Source of the DNA: Mesobacillus maritimus
GTDB lineage: Bacteria > Bacillota > Bacilli > Bacillales > Cytobacillaceae
Direction of reading: 5' to 3'
DNA: 64,000 nucleotides
NCBI RefSeq assembly: GCF_019749255.1
Contig: NZ_JACWFH010000001.1
Coordinates: forward strand, 113,714-177,713
This document shows, piece by piece, positions 46,260 to 55,208 of this stretch. How positions within the stretch are numbered: the first letter of the stretch is position 1; each line of letters opens with the position of its first letter. Both the position numbers and the translations under genes were made by a program. The notes beneath the pieces were generated by a model. It had not been told where the DNA came from. It saw nothing but the letters and a program-made list of their open reading frames with translations, and made no database searches.

Positions 46260-48077
46260 ATGACGAACGAATCACAGGTAAAAAAGCTCCCAGCAAGAAG
46301 TGAAGTCCCTGTTGAAGATACATGGAGACTTGAAGACATTTTTGCAAGTGACGAGGTTTGGGAAAAAGAGTTTCAGGAAGTAAAAGACTTACTCCCAGGT
46401 GTTCAAAATTTTCAAGGCAAGCTAGGAGAAAGTGCTGACCAGCTTTTTGAAGCCCTGCAATATCAAGATAAGCTCTTAGAACGCCTAGGTAAATTGTATA
46501 CATATGCCCACATGAGGTATGACCAAGATACAACCAATTCTTTTTATCAAGGCTTAAACGACCGAATTAGTAACCTATACTCACAAGCCGCAAGTTCTCT
46601 CGCTTATATTGTTCCGGAAATTCTTGAAATTGATGAACAAAAAGTAAAGGACTTTCTTAAAGAAAAAACAGAATTAAAGCTATATGAGCATGCGATAGAA
46701 GAAATCAATCTACAGCGGCCGCATATCTTATCTGCGGAGCAGGAAGCGTTACTTGCCGAGGCAGCAGAGGTAATGGGTTCCCCTTCTAATACCTTTGGGA
46801 TGTTAAATAATGCGGACCTAGAGTTTCCGACCATTAAGGATGAAAATGGCGAAGAGGCGGAAATTACGCATGGCCGTTATATTCGTTTCTTAGAAAGCTC
46901 TGATCGTCGTGTCAGAGAGGATGCCTTTAAAGGAGTATATGAAACATACGGAAAGTTTCGCAATACCTTTGCTAGTACATTAAGTGGAAACATTAAGAAA
47001 GATAATTTTAATGCACGAGTTCGTCATTATAAATCAGCACGGGAAGCGGCCCTTGCAGCAAATAATATTCCTGAGAGTGTTTATGAAAACCTAGTGAGCA
47101 CGGTGAACAGCAATCTCCACTTGCTACACCGTTATATCAAGCTACGTAAGAAAGTCCTTGGTGTTGATAAACTTCATATGTACGACCTTTACACACCACT
47201 TGTGAAAAATGTAAAAATGGAAGTTCCTTACTCTGAGGCAAAAGAATTGATACTAAAAGGTTTGGCTCCGATGGGGGAAGAGTATGTTGGTTTACTAAAA
47301 GAGGGATTTGAAAATCGCTGGATTGACGTTCAAGAAAATAAAGGGAAGCGTAGTGGGGCATACTCTTCAGGGGCTTATGGGACCAATCCATATATCCTGA
47401 TGAATTGGCAAGACAATGTGAATAACTTGTTTACGCTCGCACACGAATTGGGGCATTCATTACACAGTCACTACACAAGGAATAACCAGCCATATGCATA
47501 TGGGAACTATTCCATCTTTGTAGCGGAAGTTGCTTCAACATGTAACGAAGCATTATTAAATGATTACCTCCTAAAATCAATTGATGATGAACAAAAAAGA
47601 TTGTATCTACTAAATCACTACCTTGAAGGATTTAGAGGTACCGTATTCAGACAGACAATGTTTGCTGAATTTGAACACCTCATTCACCAGAAGGTACAAA
47701 ACAACGAAGCCTTAACGGCAGACTCGCTTACAAAGGATTATTACGAATTAAATAAAAAGTACTTCGGAGAAGAAGATATTATCATTGATGAGGAAATTGG
47801 CTTAGAATGGTCAAGAATCCCTCACTTCTATTACAATTACTATGTGTACCAGTATGCAACTGGTTTCAGTGCAGCAACAGCTCTTAGCAAACAGATATTG
47901 GAGGAAGGACAACCGGCAGTTGATCGCTATTTGGATTATCTTAAAGCTGGAAGCTCTGATTATCCAATTGAGGTTCTGAAAAAAGCAGGAGTGGATATGG
48001 CTAGTCCAAAACCAATTGAAGATGCTTGTAGGGTATTTGAAGAAAAGCTGAATGAAATGGAAGCACTTCTTTCATAG
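46260..48077 (+). CDS. pepF: Oligoendopeptidase F (M3 family)
   Basis: A 605-residue cytosolic zinc peptidase. The active site HELGH is at residues 395-399, and the third ligand Glu follows in VAEVASTCNE. The M3B layout with an N-terminal helical domain is intact. In B. subtilis the adjacent yjbG is pepF. The gene lies 177 bases after coiA; that gap shows nothing distinctive. Confidence 0.95.
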   Translation: MTNESQVKKLPARSEVPVEDTWRLEDIFASDEVWEKEFQEVKDLLPGVQNFQGKLGESADQLFEALQYQDKLLERLGKLYTYAHMRYDQDTTNSFYQGLNDRISNLYSQAASSLAYIVPEILEIDEQKVKDFLKEKTELKLYEHAIEEINLQRPHILSAEQEALLAEAAEVMGSPSNTFGMLNNADLEFPTIKDENGEEAEITHGRYIRFLESSDRRVREDAFKGVYETYGKFRNTFASTLSGNIKKDNFNARVRHYKSAREAALAANNIPESVYENLVSTVNSNLHLLHRYIKLRKKVLGVDKLHMYDLYTPLVKNVKMEVPYSEAKELILKGLAPMGEEYVGLLKEGFENRWIDVQENKGKRSGAYSSGAYGTNPYILMNWQDNVNNLFTLAHELGHSLHSHYTRNNQPYAYGNYSIFVAEVASTCNEALLNDYLLKSIDDEQKRLYLLNHYLEGFRGTVFRQTMFAEFEHLIHQKVQNNEALTADSLTKDYYELNKKYFGEEDIIIDEEIGLEWSRIPHFYYNYYVYQYATGFSAATALSKQILEEGQPAVDRYLDYLKAGSSDYPIEVLKKAGVDMASPKPIEDACRVFEEKLNEMEALLS

Positions 48078-48088
48078 AAAAGATAGAA

Positions 48089-48117
48089 AGAGCTGTCGAT
48101 AATCGGCAGCTCTTTTC
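48089..48117 (+). terminator. Terminator of pepF
   Basis: AGAGCTGTCGAT...AATCGGCAGCTCT forms a stem with one wobble, followed by TTTT. Confidence 0.8.
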
Positions 48118-48212
48118 CAGTTGTTTTTGAATGAATTTGTATTTAAAATAATGTAACCGTGGTCTAGTGTTCAAATCACTTTTCTCGTGAACTTTCCACT
48201 TTAAACCCAGGG

Positions 48213-48389
48213 TTAGAAACCTTTAAATTTTTTTCGATCATTTAAAAAGATAAAAAACAAAAGAAGAGATAGAAACAGAACAGGACCACCAATTAAGAGA
48301 GGAACAATATGCATGAGTCCTAATACATAAAGACAAAATGAGAAAAGATTTAGTAGGATGATAATAATCCAGGGGAAGTTTTTTTTCAT
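48213..48389 (-). CDS. Small membrane protein, 58 residues
   Basis: Reading the minus strand from the ATG at 48389 gives MKKNFPWIIIILLNLFSFCL and continues as a second hydrophobic helix (LLIGGPVLFLSLLLFFIFL), ending in a basic tail and TAA at 48215-48213. GGAGGGAAT (48401-48393) lies four bases upstream of the start. Two clean helices and the ribosome site make this the real gene in the stretch rather than the longer frame in another phase. Family unknown. Confidence 0.75.
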   Translation of the reverse strand: MKKNFPWIIIILLNLFSFCLYVLGLMHIVPLLIGGPVLFLSLLLFFIFLNDRKKFKGF

Positions 48390-48613
48390 TGGATTCCCTC
48401 CGATTGATAAGTATCGTGTATATCATTTATATGTGGATAAAGGGACATCCATGAATCATAGATTTGACAATATTGTGAAATAACGTACAAAGTTATTGTT
48501 CATTATTTATAGTAGTGGTATATTAGTAACGTGAAGTTGTTCACAGAAGCAAACATATACCCCTTTGTTTGACCGTGAAAAATTTCTCCCATCCCCTTTG
48601 TTCGTATTAATAG
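48390..48613. other. Non-coding gap between the small membrane gene and spxH
   Basis: AT-rich sequence without a plausible reading frame. It should hold the promoter of the 58-residue protein on the minus strand, but no clear -35/-10 pair is evident. Confidence 0.5.
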
Positions 48614-48650
48614 AAAACGACCCTGTAGCCCGTTGCTACAGGGTCGTTTC
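48614..48650 (-). terminator. Terminator of spxH
   Basis: AAACGACCCTGTAGC and GCTACAGGGTCGTTT form a long perfect stem with a five-base loop and T-rich flanks on both strands. Confidence 0.9.
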
Positions 48651-48660
48651 ATTTTTATCC

Positions 48661-49542
48661 TCAACTTTCCGTATAACGCCAAAACATCCCATATTTTGCT
48701 GGGAGTTGTTCAACCTTTTGCTTCAATTGCAATTTTTTTAATTCCTTCTCTGCTTTATTAATTGACAAATTATATACGACAGCTACTTCTTTTGTGGCCA
48801 CTGTTTTATAGTGTTTTAAAAATTCTTCTAATGGTGGTGGGGTGGCCGCTTCTGGTTTCATTGAGAGCATCTCTTCAATAATCTGAACGTAAACCTCGTA
48901 TGGATAAAGTCCGGTGACTTTAAGCCCTTCTTCTTCTACATTCGCGTTAAAGAAGACAAGAGTCGGAATTTCTTGTACCTCCATTTCAGAGGTGATCTTT
49001 AAATCGCATTGAAAAGCCTTAGAAGCACTATCGGAATGTATGTCCGTTAAAAACTCTTGTATATCGAGCCCCACTTCCTGGGCACAATCTTTTAACACAT
49101 TCATACTTGAGATGTTTTGTTTCTCAAGAAACATCACTTCTTGTAGCTTTCGAAGAAATTGAATCCCTTTTTTTCTACCTTGAAGTTCAGCTGCTTTTAC
49201 GGCTACCGATGCTAAGTAGGGAGAGGAAATCGGATTTTCTAGCCAAAGATTCCCATCACAGGACATTCCTGTTCTACTAGCGGTTTTTTCCCACAGCTCG
49301 GCAATGCTCTCATATTGCTTTCTTTGTCCAAAATTCAACCGGGTTAATTTTCCGCTTATCACATGTCGTAGCGAAAAATATTTGCCATACTCAATAAACA
49401 GTTTTTTTATTGTAGGCTCTAGTGCCCAACATTCAGGACATAGTGGGTCAACGAAAGAATAGATTTCTAATGGTTTTTTTTCATTTCTTTGAAGCATTTG
49501 AGACGATTTCTGATTTAATAGTTCATCTCGTTTCCAAATCAC
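48661..49542 (-). CDS. spxH: SpxH (YjbH), ClpXP adaptor for Spx degradation
   Basis: The DsbA-like thioredoxin fold shows C35-x-x-C38 in [13 protein letters not shown], then the cis-Pro region EIPTLVFF near residue 195. SpxH binds Spx and speeds its proteolysis by ClpXP. Its own oxidation or aggregation under stress stabilises Spx. It starts at a GTG (49542) overlapping the end of the globin gene by four bases, so the two are co-translated. The conserved YjbI-YjbH pairing supports the call. Confidence 0.93.
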   Translation of the reverse strand: MIWKRDELLNQKSSQMLQRNEKKPLEIYSFVDPLCPECWALEPTIKKLFIEYGKYFSLRHVISGKLTRLNFGQRKQYESIAELWEKTASRTGMSCDGNLWLENPISSPYLASVAVKAAELQGRKKGIQFLRKLQEVMFLEKQNISSMNVLKDCAQEVGLDIQEFLTDIHSDSASKAFQCDLKITSEMEVQEIPTLVFFNANVEEEGLKVTGLYPYEVYVQIIEEMLSMKPEAATPPPLEEFLKHYKTVATKEVAVVYNLSINKAEKELKKLQLKQKVEQLPAKYGMFWRYTES

Positions 49543-49943
49543 AACTCATCACCTATTTCGTCTTGGTCAGGTGTATTAATCATATGTTGTGCCGTAAAGA
49601 TGAGCCTAGCGTAAAAGTCTTCTCTTAACGCTCCGGAGAACCCGACTTCATCCATTGCTTCGTGCATACAAGCGAGCCATGCCTTTGCTCTGGTAGGGGT
49701 TATTTCAAAATTCAAATGGCGGGCTCTTAGCATAGGGTGTCCATGTTCCTGGGTATATAAAGATGGTCCGCCTAAATATTGAGTTAAAAACTGCTTTTGT
49801 TTGCGGGCAGTTTCTGATAAGTCATCAGGAAAAATAGGAGCAAGATCAGGATGCTGAGCTACACGAATGTAAAAAGCGTCTACAAGCTGATGCAGCATAC
49901 CCTCGCCGATGGCTTCGAACGGTATAGGCTTATTCTCTACCAT
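49539..49943 (-). CDS. yjbI: Truncated hemoglobin, group II (YjbI)
   Basis: 134 residues with the short 2-over-2 globin pattern. [19 protein letters not shown], the [25 protein letters not shown] heme-distal/proximal segment (split here as FLTQYLGG and HPMLRARH) and [11 protein letters not shown] are typical of group II (trHbO). AAGGAG lies seven bases before the ATG at 49943. It likely binds oxygen or peroxide. In S. aureus and B. subtilis its relative works with YjbH. Confidence 0.93.
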   Translation of the reverse strand: MVENKPIPFEAIGEGMLHQLVDAFYIRVAQHPDLAPIFPDDLSETARKQKQFLTQYLGGPSLYTQEHGHPMLRARHLNFEITPTRAKAWLACMHEAMDEVGFSGALREDFYARLIFTAQHMINTPDQDEIGDEL

Positions 49944-50098
49944 TATAAAACTCCTTTTTGTATTAATATAAAAATAGCCCAGCGAAAATTCAGTCGCTTC
50001 TCTTTCTGATTTATATTTTAACAATGCCCAATTCATATCTCAAACAAACAGCTTTGATTGGCTATGAATTGTATAAATTTTCCTGATGACAGGATGAT

Positions 50099-50683
50099 TT
50101 ATGACCCCAATTCAGCTTTCTTTTGTGTGTAAAATCGCATAATTTTATTAGCGGTGTTACGTATGGGGATATTCATTTGCGCTAGGAGGTCCTTAAATAC
50201 CTCGTAGCCTGACTTTTCATCTGTTACCTCATATTCAATTTCATAATCCTCCGTACTTAAATAGAGGCTGTGATCTAACACGATGAGGCCACCTTCGTAT
50301 TCCTTTTCAGCTCTGATCGTTGTTAGTGAGCCAAAATAGTGTAAATCTTGATTGTATAGAAGGGGCGAAAGAGCTTTCTCTACAGGTCCCGGTGGAACGA
50401 TTCCTGTTTTTATCATGGAATTCGCCTGTGTTTCAGAAATCGTTTGGTTTGTTTCCAATAATCCTGTAGGAGCAGGTTGTTTTAACGTTAACTCAAAATG
50501 AGTGGACTTCTTTCTTACTCTAAGTGCGCACCCTTGCTCTTTCAAACTAAAATCCAAGGTATCGAAATAATGATTCACTTGTTTATTAAAGTGTTCAGAA
50601 TGAAACTGTAAGTAAGATGATAAACGTATAAATTCTTCTTTCGTAATCAGGTTTTTAAATTCAATTTCAATGTGTTGTGACAT
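50099..50683 (-). CDS. yjbK: CYTH domain protein YjbK (triphosphate tunnel metalloenzyme)
   Basis: The N-terminal ExExK motif (E6, E8, K10 in HIEIEFK) and alternating charged strands such as CALRVRKKSTHFELTLKQP define the CYTH superfamily, which hydrolyses or makes triphosphate compounds. The ATG at 50683 has AAGGA nine bases upstream. A longer in-frame extension is discarded. The neighbouring alarmone synthetase (yjbM) suggests a link to triphosphate or ppGpp metabolism, but the substrate is unknown. Confidence 0.88.
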   Translation of the reverse strand: MSQHIEIEFKNLITKEEFIRLSSYLQFHSEHFNKQVNHYFDTLDFSLKEQGCALRVRKKSTHFELTLKQPAPTGLLETNQTISETQANSMIKTGIVPPGPVEKALSPLLYNQDLHYFGSLTTIRAEKEYEGGLIVLDHSLYLSTEDYEIEYEVTDEKSGYEVFKDLLAQMNIPIRNTANKIMRFYTQKKAELGS

Positions 50684-50821
50684 AGTGAGTTTTCCTTTCT
50701 TAGCTCCTATGTGAAGCAGGATGGAGCATTTATATTTGAGGTTATGAATAGGCTCTCCTTCTAGGTAAAGTTTAACGCTATATGATAAAATGGAAAAGGA
50801 TTTATGAAGGGTGGCAAGGTT

Positions 50822-51190
50822 ATGAAACAAAAAATACATATTAAAAGCGCAGAAATAAAAAATCAGGAGCTAGTGTTATTTACAGATGAACCAGTTCATT
50901 TACATTCATTAATTTCAACAGGACAAATGTTAGTTGACTCCGATCACCTCTCCTTTATTTACATAGCTGAACTCGACGGAGAATATAATTATGTAAACAT
51001 ACCAAAAGAAGTATGGCATGTTGTGAACAATGGTTTGAAGTCGGGGTATGAAGTGTATGTAGAAAATCAAGATGGACGTCTTCATTTGCAATCTTTTATA
51101 GAAGAAATGAATTATCTAATAGAGAATATTAAAGGAAATACAAATTACGGAGAAGAGATGGTTGAGAAGGTCGAAAATACTTTTAATTGA
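50822..51190 (+). CDS. yjbL: YjbL family protein (UPF0738)
   Basis: 122 residues beginning MKQKIHIKSAEIKNQEL and containing FIYIAELDGEYNYVNIPKEV. Length and position before yjbM match B. subtilis yjbL. AAGGGTGG lies seven bases before the ATG at 50822; the earlier ATG at 50804 would place the site inside the gene. No function known. Confidence 0.85.
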   Translation: MKQKIHIKSAEIKNQELVLFTDEPVHLHSLISTGQMLVDSDHLSFIYIAELDGEYNYVNIPKEVWHVVNNGLKSGYEVYVENQDGRLHLQSFIEEMNYLIENIKGNTNYGEEMVEKVENTFN

Positions 51191-51295
51191 GTAGATCTTC
51201 ATCCGTGATGAATGAAGGGATTTCCTCTACCAAAGGTTGGGTGAGGGGAAATCCCATTAATCTGAAGAATAAAGGTCGGATGAGGTGACTTGCGT

Positions 51296-51934
51296 TTGAA
51301 GCATTGGGAACATTTCTTAGAACCGTATAAGCAGGCAGTTGAAGAACTCAAGGTAAAATTAAGGGGAATGCGAAATCAGTTTGAACAAAATACGGACCAT
51401 TCCCCGATAGAATTTGTTACGGGTCGAGTAAAACCTATTGCAAGTATCCTTGATAAGGCGAATCAAAAAGGCGTCTCATTGGAAAAATTAGAAGAAGAGA
51501 TGCAAGACATCGCGGGTTTACGAATCATGTGTCAGTTTGTCGATGACATTAAACCAGTTGTTGAAATTCTGCGAAATCGAAATGATTTTGAAATTGTTGA
51601 AGAACGGGATTATATATCCTTTAAAAAAGCAAGTGGGTATCGTTCTTACCATGTGGTCATTCGCTATCCTGTTCAAACGATAAATGGTGAAAAAAAAATA
51701 TTAGCTGAAATACAAATACGAACACTTGCCATGAACTTTTGGGCGACGATTGAGCATTCCATGAATTATAAATATAAAGGACAAATCCCAGAGGAAATTA
51801 GGCTGAGATTAAAAGGGGCTGCAGAGGCTGCTTTTAATCTTGATGAGGAAATGTCTAAAATTAGGGATGAAATACAAGAAGCACAGGTTTTCTTTTCAAG
51901 AAAAAAGGAATTGCAACAAAACGAGGAGAAATAA
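51296..51934 (+). CDS. sasB: Small alarmone synthetase (RelQ/SasB type, YjbM)
   Basis: A single (p)ppGpp synthetase domain of 212 residues with no hydrolase domain. DHSPIEFVTGRVKPIASIL, DIAGLRIMC, GYRSYHVVIRYP and the catalytic ILAEIQIRTLAMNFWATIEH are all present. It makes pppGpp/ppGpp by a tetrameric enzyme. The TTG at 51296 is preferred, seven bases after GAGGTGA; a TTG six bases earlier is too close. It leads the yjbM-nadK-yjbO operon. Confidence 0.92.
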   Translation: MKHWEHFLEPYKQAVEELKVKLRGMRNQFEQNTDHSPIEFVTGRVKPIASILDKANQKGVSLEKLEEEMQDIAGLRIMCQFVDDIKPVVEILRNRNDFEIVEERDYISFKKASGYRSYHVVIRYPVQTINGEKKILAEIQIRTLAMNFWATIEHSMNYKYKGQIPEEIRLRLKGAAEAAFNLDEEMSKIRDEIQEAQVFFSRKKELQQNEEK

Positions 51935-51978
51935 CAGATGCCACGGGTAGGCATTGGAAAAGGTGAGGTGGTTGAAAG

Positions 51979-52776
51979 ATGAGGTTTGCTATAACTTCAA
52001 AAGGGGATGCTAGGTCTAATACGCTCATGCATAAGATGAGGACTTACCTGCAGGATTTTGACCTACAATATGATGAAGACCAACCAGATATTTGCATTTC
52101 AGTCGGTGGCGATGGAACACTATTATACGCTTTCCATCGATATAGTAGTCGTCTTGATAAAACGGCGTTCGTTGGTGTGCATACTGGGCACCTTGGTTTT
52201 TATGCTGATTGGGTGCCTGAAGAAATTGAAAAGCTTGTCATCGCTATAGCCAAAACGCCATACCAAGTTGTTGAATATCCACTTCTCGAGGTAATCATTC
52301 GTTACCAACACGGAGGAAGAGAGACTCGTTATTTGGCTTTAAATGAATCTACAGTCAAATCGGTTGATAGCACGCTTGTTATGGATGTAGAGATTCGTGG
52401 TCAGCATTTTGAACGTTTTCGAGGAGATGGCTTATGCGTAGCCACTCCTTCCGGTAGTACAGCGTATAATAAGGCTTTAGGTGGAGCGATTCTTCATCCA
52501 TCTCTTTCTGCCATTCAGTTAACCGAGATGGCCTCAATCAATAATCGGGTATTTAGAACGGTAGGTTCCCCCCTTGTTTTACCAGCTCACCATACTTGTA
52601 TCCTAAAGCCGGTAAACAGACCAGACTTTCAGGTGACAATTGATCATTTAACCTTATTACATAAAGATGTTAAGTCTATTCAGTTTAGGGTAGCCGATGA
52701 GAAAATGCGCTTTGCTCGTTTTAGACCGTTTCCTTTTTGGAAACGAGTCCATGATTCGTTTATCTCAGATAATTGA
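51979..52776 (+). CDS. nadK: NAD kinase
   Basis: NadK phosphorylates NAD to NADP. The GGDGT motif is at residues 43-47, followed by NESTV and [15 protein letters not shown], which binds the nucleotide. It has 265 residues. GGTGAGGTGG lies before the ATG. Its place between the alarmone synthetase and a pseudouridine synthase is conserved. Confidence 0.95.
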   Translation: MRFAITSKGDARSNTLMHKMRTYLQDFDLQYDEDQPDICISVGGDGTLLYAFHRYSSRLDKTAFVGVHTGHLGFYADWVPEEIEKLVIAIAKTPYQVVEYPLLEVIIRYQHGGRETRYLALNESTVKSVDSTLVMDVEIRGQHFERFRGDGLCVATPSGSTAYNKALGGAILHPSLSAIQLTEMASINNRVFRTVGSPLVLPAHHTCILKPVNRPDFQVTIDHLTLLHKDVKSIQFRVADEKMRFARFRPFPFWKRVHDSFISDN

Positions 52777-52834
52777 CAGATTAGAATAGGCATTATATTA
52801 TCTAAACTTCGGAAGGATTATTGCAGGTGGGAAT

Positions 52835-53743
52835 ATGAATAAATGCTTTACTTTAAATTGGACTGTTCCTGAGAGTATGGAAGGGAAACTTCTACGAGAG
52901 TTTTTAGTTGAACAAGAAATTTCAAAAGCTGCTTTAACAGATATTAAATTTAAAGGTGGAAATCTCCTTGTCAATGATGAGGTTGTGACGGTTCGATATA
53001 GACTCAAGCTCGGGGACAACATTGAGGTTAGGTTTCCTCCAGAAGAACCATCTACAGGGGTTCAACCTGAACGAATTCCCATCGATATCTTATATGAAGA
53101 TTCCTATTTATTAGTCCTAAATAAGCCTGCTAACATGAACACTATACCTTCTAGAGAGCATCCTAATGGCAGCTTAGCCAATGCAATAATTGGGTATTAT
53201 CAAAAGAACGGAATTCAAGCGACCACCCATATCGTCACACGCTTGGACCGAGACACCTCGGGAATTGTCGTAATAGCTAAACATCGTCATGTACATCATT
53301 TGATGAGTAAACAACAAAAGAATGGTACATTACAACGCGTTTACCAAGGAATTGCGGAGGGATATTTCGAAAATCCCACAGGATTCGTTGAAGAGCCTAT
53401 TGCTCGAAAAAAAACGAGTATTATTGAGCGCGAAGTGAGTCCCGAGGGGCAGTATGCTTACACAAGTTACCAAGTCCTCCAACAATTTGACGATTTTTGC
53501 TATCTACAGCTAAAATTGAAAACTGGTCGGACACACCAAATCCGTGTTCATATGTCTTATATAAACCACCCGTTAATAGGAGATGGTCTTTATGGTGGTA
53601 ATAACAATTATATAACAAGGCAGGCACTTCATTGTCATGCAGTACAATTTATCCATCCAATTCACCATAATAAGATGGATTTTACAGCACCTCTTCCTAA
53701 CGATATGAAAAACATCTTAATGCAAAGCAAGCCTCTAGTTTAA
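52835..53743 (+). CDS. yjbO: RluA/RluD-family pseudouridine synthase (YjbO)
   Basis: The catalytic Asp motif HIVTRLDRDTSG, the later KTGRTHQIRVH segment, and an S4-like N-terminal segment (EFLVEQEISKAALTDIKFKG) place it in the RluA family of RNA pseudouridine synthases. It has 302 residues. The target uridine in RNA is not determinable from sequence. It follows nadK by 58 bases. Confidence 0.92.
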   Translation: MNKCFTLNWTVPESMEGKLLREFLVEQEISKAALTDIKFKGGNLLVNDEVVTVRYRLKLGDNIEVRFPPEEPSTGVQPERIPIDILYEDSYLLVLNKPANMNTIPSREHPNGSLANAIIGYYQKNGIQATTHIVTRLDRDTSGIVVIAKHRHVHHLMSKQQKNGTLQRVYQGIAEGYFENPTGFVEEPIARKKTSIIEREVSPEGQYAYTSYQVLQQFDDFCYLQLKLKTGRTHQIRVHMSYINHPLIGDGLYGGNNNYITRQALHCHAVQFIHPIHHNKMDFTAPLPNDMKNILMQSKPLV

Positions 53744-53814
53744 GGGCTTGCTTTTTAAAAAGAGAAAGAATCCCAGGAGGCTAAGGGGGCCAACATTCGA
53801 AAGGGGGAATGGTT

Positions 53815-55197
53815 ATGTCTGAATCAGCGCAGGAGTCTTCACAGAAACAGCATATCGATAAAGAGCTTCTATTAGATGCTCTTCAAACTGACAACATCGA
53901 AAAGTTTCGCTCCGAATTTCTTGAGTTGCACTCTTATGACCAAGCGACTTTCTTTAAGGAGTTAGATGAAGCTGAGCGGCTTCATGTTTATCATTTCCTA
54001 TCTCCAGAGGAAATGGCCAACCTTTTTGAAAACCTCGAGATAGAAGATGATGAATACAGTGGTGTTCTAGCCCAAATGGCGCCAGATTATGCAGCGGATA
54101 TGCTTTCAAAAATGTATGCAGATGATGCAGTTGATGTTCTTAATGAGCTTAATAAAGATCAAGTCGTTAGTTATTTAACGATTATGGACAAAGATTCTGC
54201 CCAAGAGATAAAAGAGTTACTCCATTATGAGGAGTACACGGCAGGAAGTATCATGACAACCGAATTTATTGCAATTGCAGCGAATCAGACCGTTCGTTCA
54301 GCGATGCATATTTTGAAAAGTAAAGCACCAAGTGCGGAAACCATTTATTATGTTTATGTCATTGATGAAGAGAAGCGTCTAGCAGGAGTGTTGACGCTAA
54401 GAGATTTAATTGTTAATGAAGATGATGTTATGATTTCGGAAATTATGTACGACCGTGTTGTATCTGTATCCGTTGGCGAAGACCAAGAAGAGGTAGCAAG
54501 AATGATGAGAGACTATGATTTTCTTGCTTTACCAGTAGTAGATTTCCAAGACCATCTTTTAGGGATTATTACTGTTGATGACATCATTGACGTAATGGAA
54601 GAAGAAGCGTCTGATGACTATTCAAAGCTCGCGGGGTTAGCAGATTTAGACTCAATTGACCGAAATCCACTATCAGCGGCTAAAAAAAGGCTGCCATGGC
54701 TTGTTATTTTGTTGTTCTTAGGAATGTTGACAGCAAGCTTAATTGGCAGATTTGAGGAAACGTTGGATCAAGTAGCAATTCTTGCTATTTTTATCCCGTT
54801 AATTGCAGGGATGGCAGGAAATACAGGAACACAGGCACTTGCGGTTGCAGTACGCGGAATTGCAACCGGGGACCTTGAGAATGAAAGTAAAATAAAAATT
54901 ATTATCAGAGAAGCAGGGACAGGGGTTATTACTGGTTTGACATGTGGGATCCTCATTACTTTAATTATTTATTTCTGGTACGGGGACCTTTTCCTGGGCA
55001 TGCTTGTGGGAATTTCAATCTTTTTTACTTTAATTGTTGCAACTTTAGCAGGGTCACTGATTCCACTAATCATGCACCGCTTAAAAATTGATCCGGCAGT
55101 GGCTTCCGGTCCTTTTATCACAACGATTAATGATATTATCTCGATTTTAATTTATTTTGGGATTGCCACTACATTTATGAGTTATCTTACTAAGTAA
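53815..55197 (+). CDS. mgtE: Magnesium transporter MgtE
   Basis: MgtE is a dimeric Mg2+ channel gated by cytosolic Mg2+. The N domain (about 15-130), two CBS domains (about 135-255, with YVYVIDEEKRLAGVLTLRD and LPVVDFQDHLLGIITVDD) and five C-terminal helices (from LVILLFLGMLTASLIGRF) are in order. The selectivity segment PLIAGMAGNTGTQ is present. The ATG at 53815 is preferred, seven bases after AAGGGGG. No M-box (magnesium riboswitch) fits in the short upstream gap. Confidence 0.94.
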   Translation: MSESAQESSQKQHIDKELLLDALQTDNIEKFRSEFLELHSYDQATFFKELDEAERLHVYHFLSPEEMANLFENLEIEDDEYSGVLAQMAPDYAADMLSKMYADDAVDVLNELNKDQVVSYLTIMDKDSAQEIKELLHYEEYTAGSIMTTEFIAIAANQTVRSAMHILKSKAPSAETIYYVYVIDEEKRLAGVLTLRDLIVNEDDVMISEIMYDRVVSVSVGEDQEEVARMMRDYDFLALPVVDFQDHLLGIITVDDIIDVMEEEASDDYSKLAGLADLDSIDRNPLSAAKKRLPWLVILLFLGMLTASLIGRFEETLDQVAILAIFIPLIAGMAGNTGTQALAVAVRGIATGDLENESKIKIIIREAGTGVITGLTCGILITLIIYFWYGDLFLGMLVGISIFFTLIVATLAGSLIPLIMHRLKIDPAVASGPFITTINDIISILIYFGIATTFMSYLTK

Positions 55198-55208
55198 GGG
55201 GGGATAGG

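Noticed and set aside
48238..48426. Minus-strand frame of 62 codons
   Set aside because: It is out of phase with the 58-residue membrane protein, which has the ribosome site and a coherent hydrophobic pattern.
53744..53814. Magnesium riboswitch (M-box) before mgtE
   Set aside because: The gap is too short and lacks the conserved M-box elements.
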